The notes beneath the pieces are model-generated. The model saw nothing but the letters and a program-made list of their open reading frames with translations. It had not been told where the DNA came from and did not search any database. A DNA stretch of 8,906 bases from JAJKJG01 sp036386395 (GTDB taxonomy: Bacteria; Pseudomonadota; Alphaproteobacteria; Rhizobiales; Beijerinckiaceae), in NCBI GenBank assembly GCA_036386395.1, contig DASVVU010000108.1:1-8906 (forward strand), given 5' to 3'. The translations under genes and the position numbers were made by a program. This document shows, piece after piece, positions 6,461 to 8,906 of the stretch (its first letter is position 1; every line of letters begins with the position of its first letter).

Positions 6461-8906
6461 TCAGAACCGGCTGCCGCCCGAGAAGCGGAACGCCTGGGTG
6501 CGGTCGCCGCCGACCTTCGCGCCGAACGGGCCCATGACGCCCTCTTCCTTCGTGAGCGCGAAGGCGTAGTCGAACCGGATCGGGCCGAGGGGCGAGGCCC
6601 ACAGGAGCGAGGCGCCGACCGCCGAGCGGATCTTCGAGCTGTCGAGCACCTGGACGCACTCCGGGATCGTCGTCAGCGCCGCGGTGACGGCGCAGGTGCC
6701 CGAGGCCGGATCGAACCCGGTGATGATCGGGTCGGCGTTCACGTTGAAGACCTTCTTGCCCTTGTAGCCGAACAGCGTGCCGGCGTCGGCGAAGACGGCG
6801 CCCTTGAGGCCGAGGTCGCGCGGCAGGCCCCAGATCGGGAACTGGACCTCGTAGGACAGGCCGGCGTAGGTCGTGCCGCCGATGGCGTTGCCGCGCGGGT
6901 CGCCGGACGAGATGTCGCGCGGGCCGATGCCGGACGATTCGAAGCCGCGCACCAGCGTCGGGCCGAGGAAGAACTGGTCCGTGACCCGCAGAGGATTGTC
7001 GCCGAAGCCGCGGATGTGGCCCGCCTGGCCGCGCACGACCCCGACCACGTCCTCGAAGAGCTCGTGGTAGTAGCGTCCGTCGGCGATGAGGCGGAAGTAC
7101 TTCGAGTCGCCGCCGAGGCCGGCGACGTCGGGCTTGAGCTCGGCGTAGAAGCCGCTCTTCGGGTTCTTGGCGTTGTCGAGGGTCGAGAAGCCGAGGGTGA
7201 CGCCGGCGAGCGACGTGACGGTCTTGCCCGCCGCCTCCTTGATGACGATCGAGGTCTCGCCGTCGTAGGCGCAGCTCGGATAATTGGCGACCTCGCCCGG
7301 CGCGCCGGTAGCGGTCGGCAGCACGCCATCGGGACCAGCCGGGTTCACCCGCGTGTAGCCCGGGATCGGCACGGCGCAGTCGTTGTACGGCTGCTTGAGG
7401 GTGTTCGGGATCTTGATCTCGGTCTGGAACAGCGAATAGCGCAGGGTGAAGCCGAACTCCTCCGTGACCGGCAGGCCGAGGCGCAGCTGCCCGCCCTGGA
7501 CCCGGCTCTCGTAGCGGGCGTACTTGGTGTTGTCGGTCCACTTCGAGAACAGGTCGATGCCGGCCGCCATGCGGTAGCCGAGGAAGTACGGCTCGGTGAA
7601 CGAGAAATCGATGCCCTGCGTGCGCGCGCCCCAGTTGCCGGCGAGCCGCACGTACTGGCCGCGGCCGAGGAAGTTCGATTCGCTGACCGAGACCTCGCCG
7701 ATGATGCCGTCGACGGTCGAGTAGCCGCCCGCGACCGAGAACGCGCCGGTCGGCTGGTCCTCGACGTCGATGTTGACGATCACCCGGTCGCCGGCGGAGC
7801 CGGGCTCGTTGGTGATGCGGACCTTCTTGAAGTAGCCGAGGCCGTTGAGGCGCCGCTCGGCCCGGTCGATCAGGACCTTGTTGTAGGCGTCGCCCTCGCC
7901 GATATCGATCTCGCGGCGGATGACGTGGTCGCGGGTGCGGGTGTTGCCGCGCACGTTGATGCGCTCGATGTAGACCCGCGGGCCCTCCTCGACGACATAG
8001 CCGATGTTGATGGTGCGGGTCGCGGGATCGCGCATGCCGGTCGGGCGGACCTGGGCGAAGGCGTAGCCGCGCCGCGCGACCTCCGTCGTCACGTCCGTGA
8101 GGGAGCGCTCGACCGCCTCGGCGTTGTAGACTTGGCCGGCCGAGGTGCGGACGCGGCGGCGCAGGGTCTCGGGATCGACGTCGATCCGCGTATCGATGTT
8201 GACGTCTCCGATCCGGTACTGCTCGCCCTCCTCGACCGTCATGGTGACGATCCAGCCGCCGCGGGCGCTGTCGAACTGGGTGTCGGTCGAGATGATGCGG
8301 AAGTCGGCGTAGCCGTTCTTGAGGTAGTAGCGGCGGATCAGCTCCTGGTCGGAGGCGATGCGGTCGGGGTCGTAGACGTCGGAGTTCTTGAACCAGCTCA
8401 GGAAGTTCATCTCCGTCGAGGTCATGAGGTCGCGCAGGCGCGAGGCCGAGTAGGCGCGGTTGCCTTCGAAGCGGATCTCCCTGATGCCGGTCTTGTCGCC
8501 CTCGTTGATGGCGAACACCACGTCGACGCGCCCGTTCGGCAGGTCGACGACGCGCGGCGTCACGGTCGCGAGGCCGCGGCCGGTGCGCTTGTAGATCGCA
8601 AGGATGCGCTGGACGTCGGCCTCGACCGTCGCCGGGTTGTAGGCGCCGCGGGCCTTGGTCTGCAGCTCGGGCTCGAGCGTCCCCTTCTCGACCTTCTTGT
8701 TGCCCTCGAACACTACCCGGTTGATGAGGTTGTTCTCCTTGACGGTGACGACGACGCCCGAGCCCGAGCGGGCGATGCGCACGTCCGAGAACATGCCGGT
8801 CTGCAGGAGGTTGCGGCGGGCCTCCTCGAGGGAGCCGGAGCCGGCGCCCGTCACGTAGGAGCGGATCGTCTCCGAATCGACGCGCTGGTTGCCCTGGACC
8901 ACGACC
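6461..8906 (-). CDS. bamA: outer membrane protein assembly factor BamA (5' end outside window)
   Basis: Core of the BAM complex; folds and inserts beta-barrel proteins into the outer membrane. The frame is open to the right edge. Counting from the internal GTG at 8902 as residue 1, 813 residues remain; only the signal peptide, any N-terminal linker and a few POTRA1 residues are missing. Five POTRA domains can be placed at about 1-57, 58-138, 139-227, 228-307 and 308-382. GN-containing starts such as VQGNQRV, FEGNKKV, FEGNRAY and VRGNTRT mark four of them. The barrel follows from about 385, with SNFLGRGQ, the loop-6 motif VRGF (651-654) that locks inside the barrel, and a terminal beta-signal ending in Phe. 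Four cysteines (509, 544, 737, 749) are the only ones seen, paired in two predicted surface loops. lpxD follows after a strong hairpin. Confidence 0.97.
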   Translation of the reverse strand, partial: VVVQGNQRVDSETIRSYVTGAGSGSLEEARRNLLQTGMFSDVRIARSGSGVVVTVKENNLINRVVFEGNKKVEKGTLEPELQTKARGAYNPATVEADVQRILAIYKRTGRGLATVTPRVVDLPNGRVDVVFAINEGDKTGIREIRFEGNRAYSASRLRDLMTSTEMNFLSWFKNSDVYDPDRIASDQELIRRYYLKNGYADFRIISTDTQFDSARGGWIVTMTVEEGEQYRIGDVNIDTRIDVDPETLRRRVRTSAGQVYNAEAVERSLTDVTTEVARRGYAFAQVRPTGMRDPATRTINIGYVVEEGPRVYIERINVRGNTRTRDHVIRREIDIGEGDAYNKVLIDRAERRLNGLGYFKKVRITNEPGSAGDRVIVNIDVEDQPTGAFSVAGGYSTVDGIIGEVSVSESNFLGRGQYVRLAGNWGARTQGIDFSFTEPYFLGYRMAAGIDLFSKWTDNTKYARYESRVQGGQLRLGLPVTEEFGFTLRYSLFQTEIKIPNTLKQPYNDCAVPIPGYTRVNPAGPDGVLPTATGAPGEVANYPSCAYDGETSIVIKEAAGKTVTSLAGVTLGFSTLDNAKNPKSGFYAELKPDVAGLGGDSKYFRLIADGRYYHELFEDVVGVVRGQAGHIRGFGDNPLRVTDQFFLGPTLVRGFESSGIGPRDISSGDPRGNAIGGTTYAGLSYEVQFPIWGLPRDLGLKGAVFADAGTLFGYKGKKVFNVNADPIITGFDPASGTCAVTAALTTIPECVQVLDSSKIRSAVGASLLWASPLGPIRFDYAFALTKEEGVMGPFGAKVGGDRTQAFRFSGGSRF

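Noticed and set aside
6423..7541. 372-codon minus-strand frame overlapping the bamA barrel
   Set aside because: Same strand as bamA but another frame, Arg/Pro-rich, while the bamA frame has the barrel signature and terminal Phe.

Overview
The window is a very GC-rich stretch of a bacterial chromosome, most consistent with an alphaproteobacterium of the Hyphomicrobiales (Rhizobiales). The evidence is the gene order bamA-lpxD-fabZ-lpxA-lpxI-lpxB converging on gltA, the use of LpxI instead of LpxH for UDP-diacylglucosamine hydrolysis, and the style of the protein sequences. I do not name a genus.

Layout. Positions 1-1086 (+) hold the C-terminal five sixths of citrate synthase (gltA), cut by the left window edge. 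Positions 1087-1344 are non-coding. They hold two copies of a 53-base imperfect direct repeat (1110-1162 and 1203-1255) and a clear intrinsic terminator (1297-1321). A small Uma2-family PD-(D/E)XK nuclease-like gene follows on the + strand (about 1366-1917), with visibly lower GC than its neighbours. The rest, 1933-8906, is one continuous minus-strand cluster read right to left: bamA (cut by the right edge), lpxD, fabZ, lpxA, lpxI, lpxB.

How the genes work together. LpxA, LpxD, LpxI and LpxB carry out four of the early steps of lipid A synthesis: O-acylation of UDP-GlcNAc, N-acylation, pyrophosphate cleavage to lipid X, and disaccharide formation. FabZ supplies the elongating acyl-ACP chains from which LpxA and LpxD take their 3-hydroxyacyl donors. 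BamA inserts outer-membrane beta-barrel proteins. The cluster therefore couples LPS synthesis with outer-membrane protein assembly. fabZ/lpxA, lpxA/lpxI and lpxI/lpxB each overlap by four bases (ATGA, ATGA, GTGA), which suggests translational coupling. A perfect 8-bp hairpin with a cUACGg tetraloop lies between bamA and lpxD.

Novelty. Most of the window is conserved housekeeping sequence and I see no undescribed multi-gene system. The points that merit a second look are the repeat-bearing gltA 3' region with its distant terminator, the compositionally different Uma2 gene at the convergent gltA/lpxB junction, the bamA-lpxD hairpin, and two cysteine pairs in predicted BamA surface loops.
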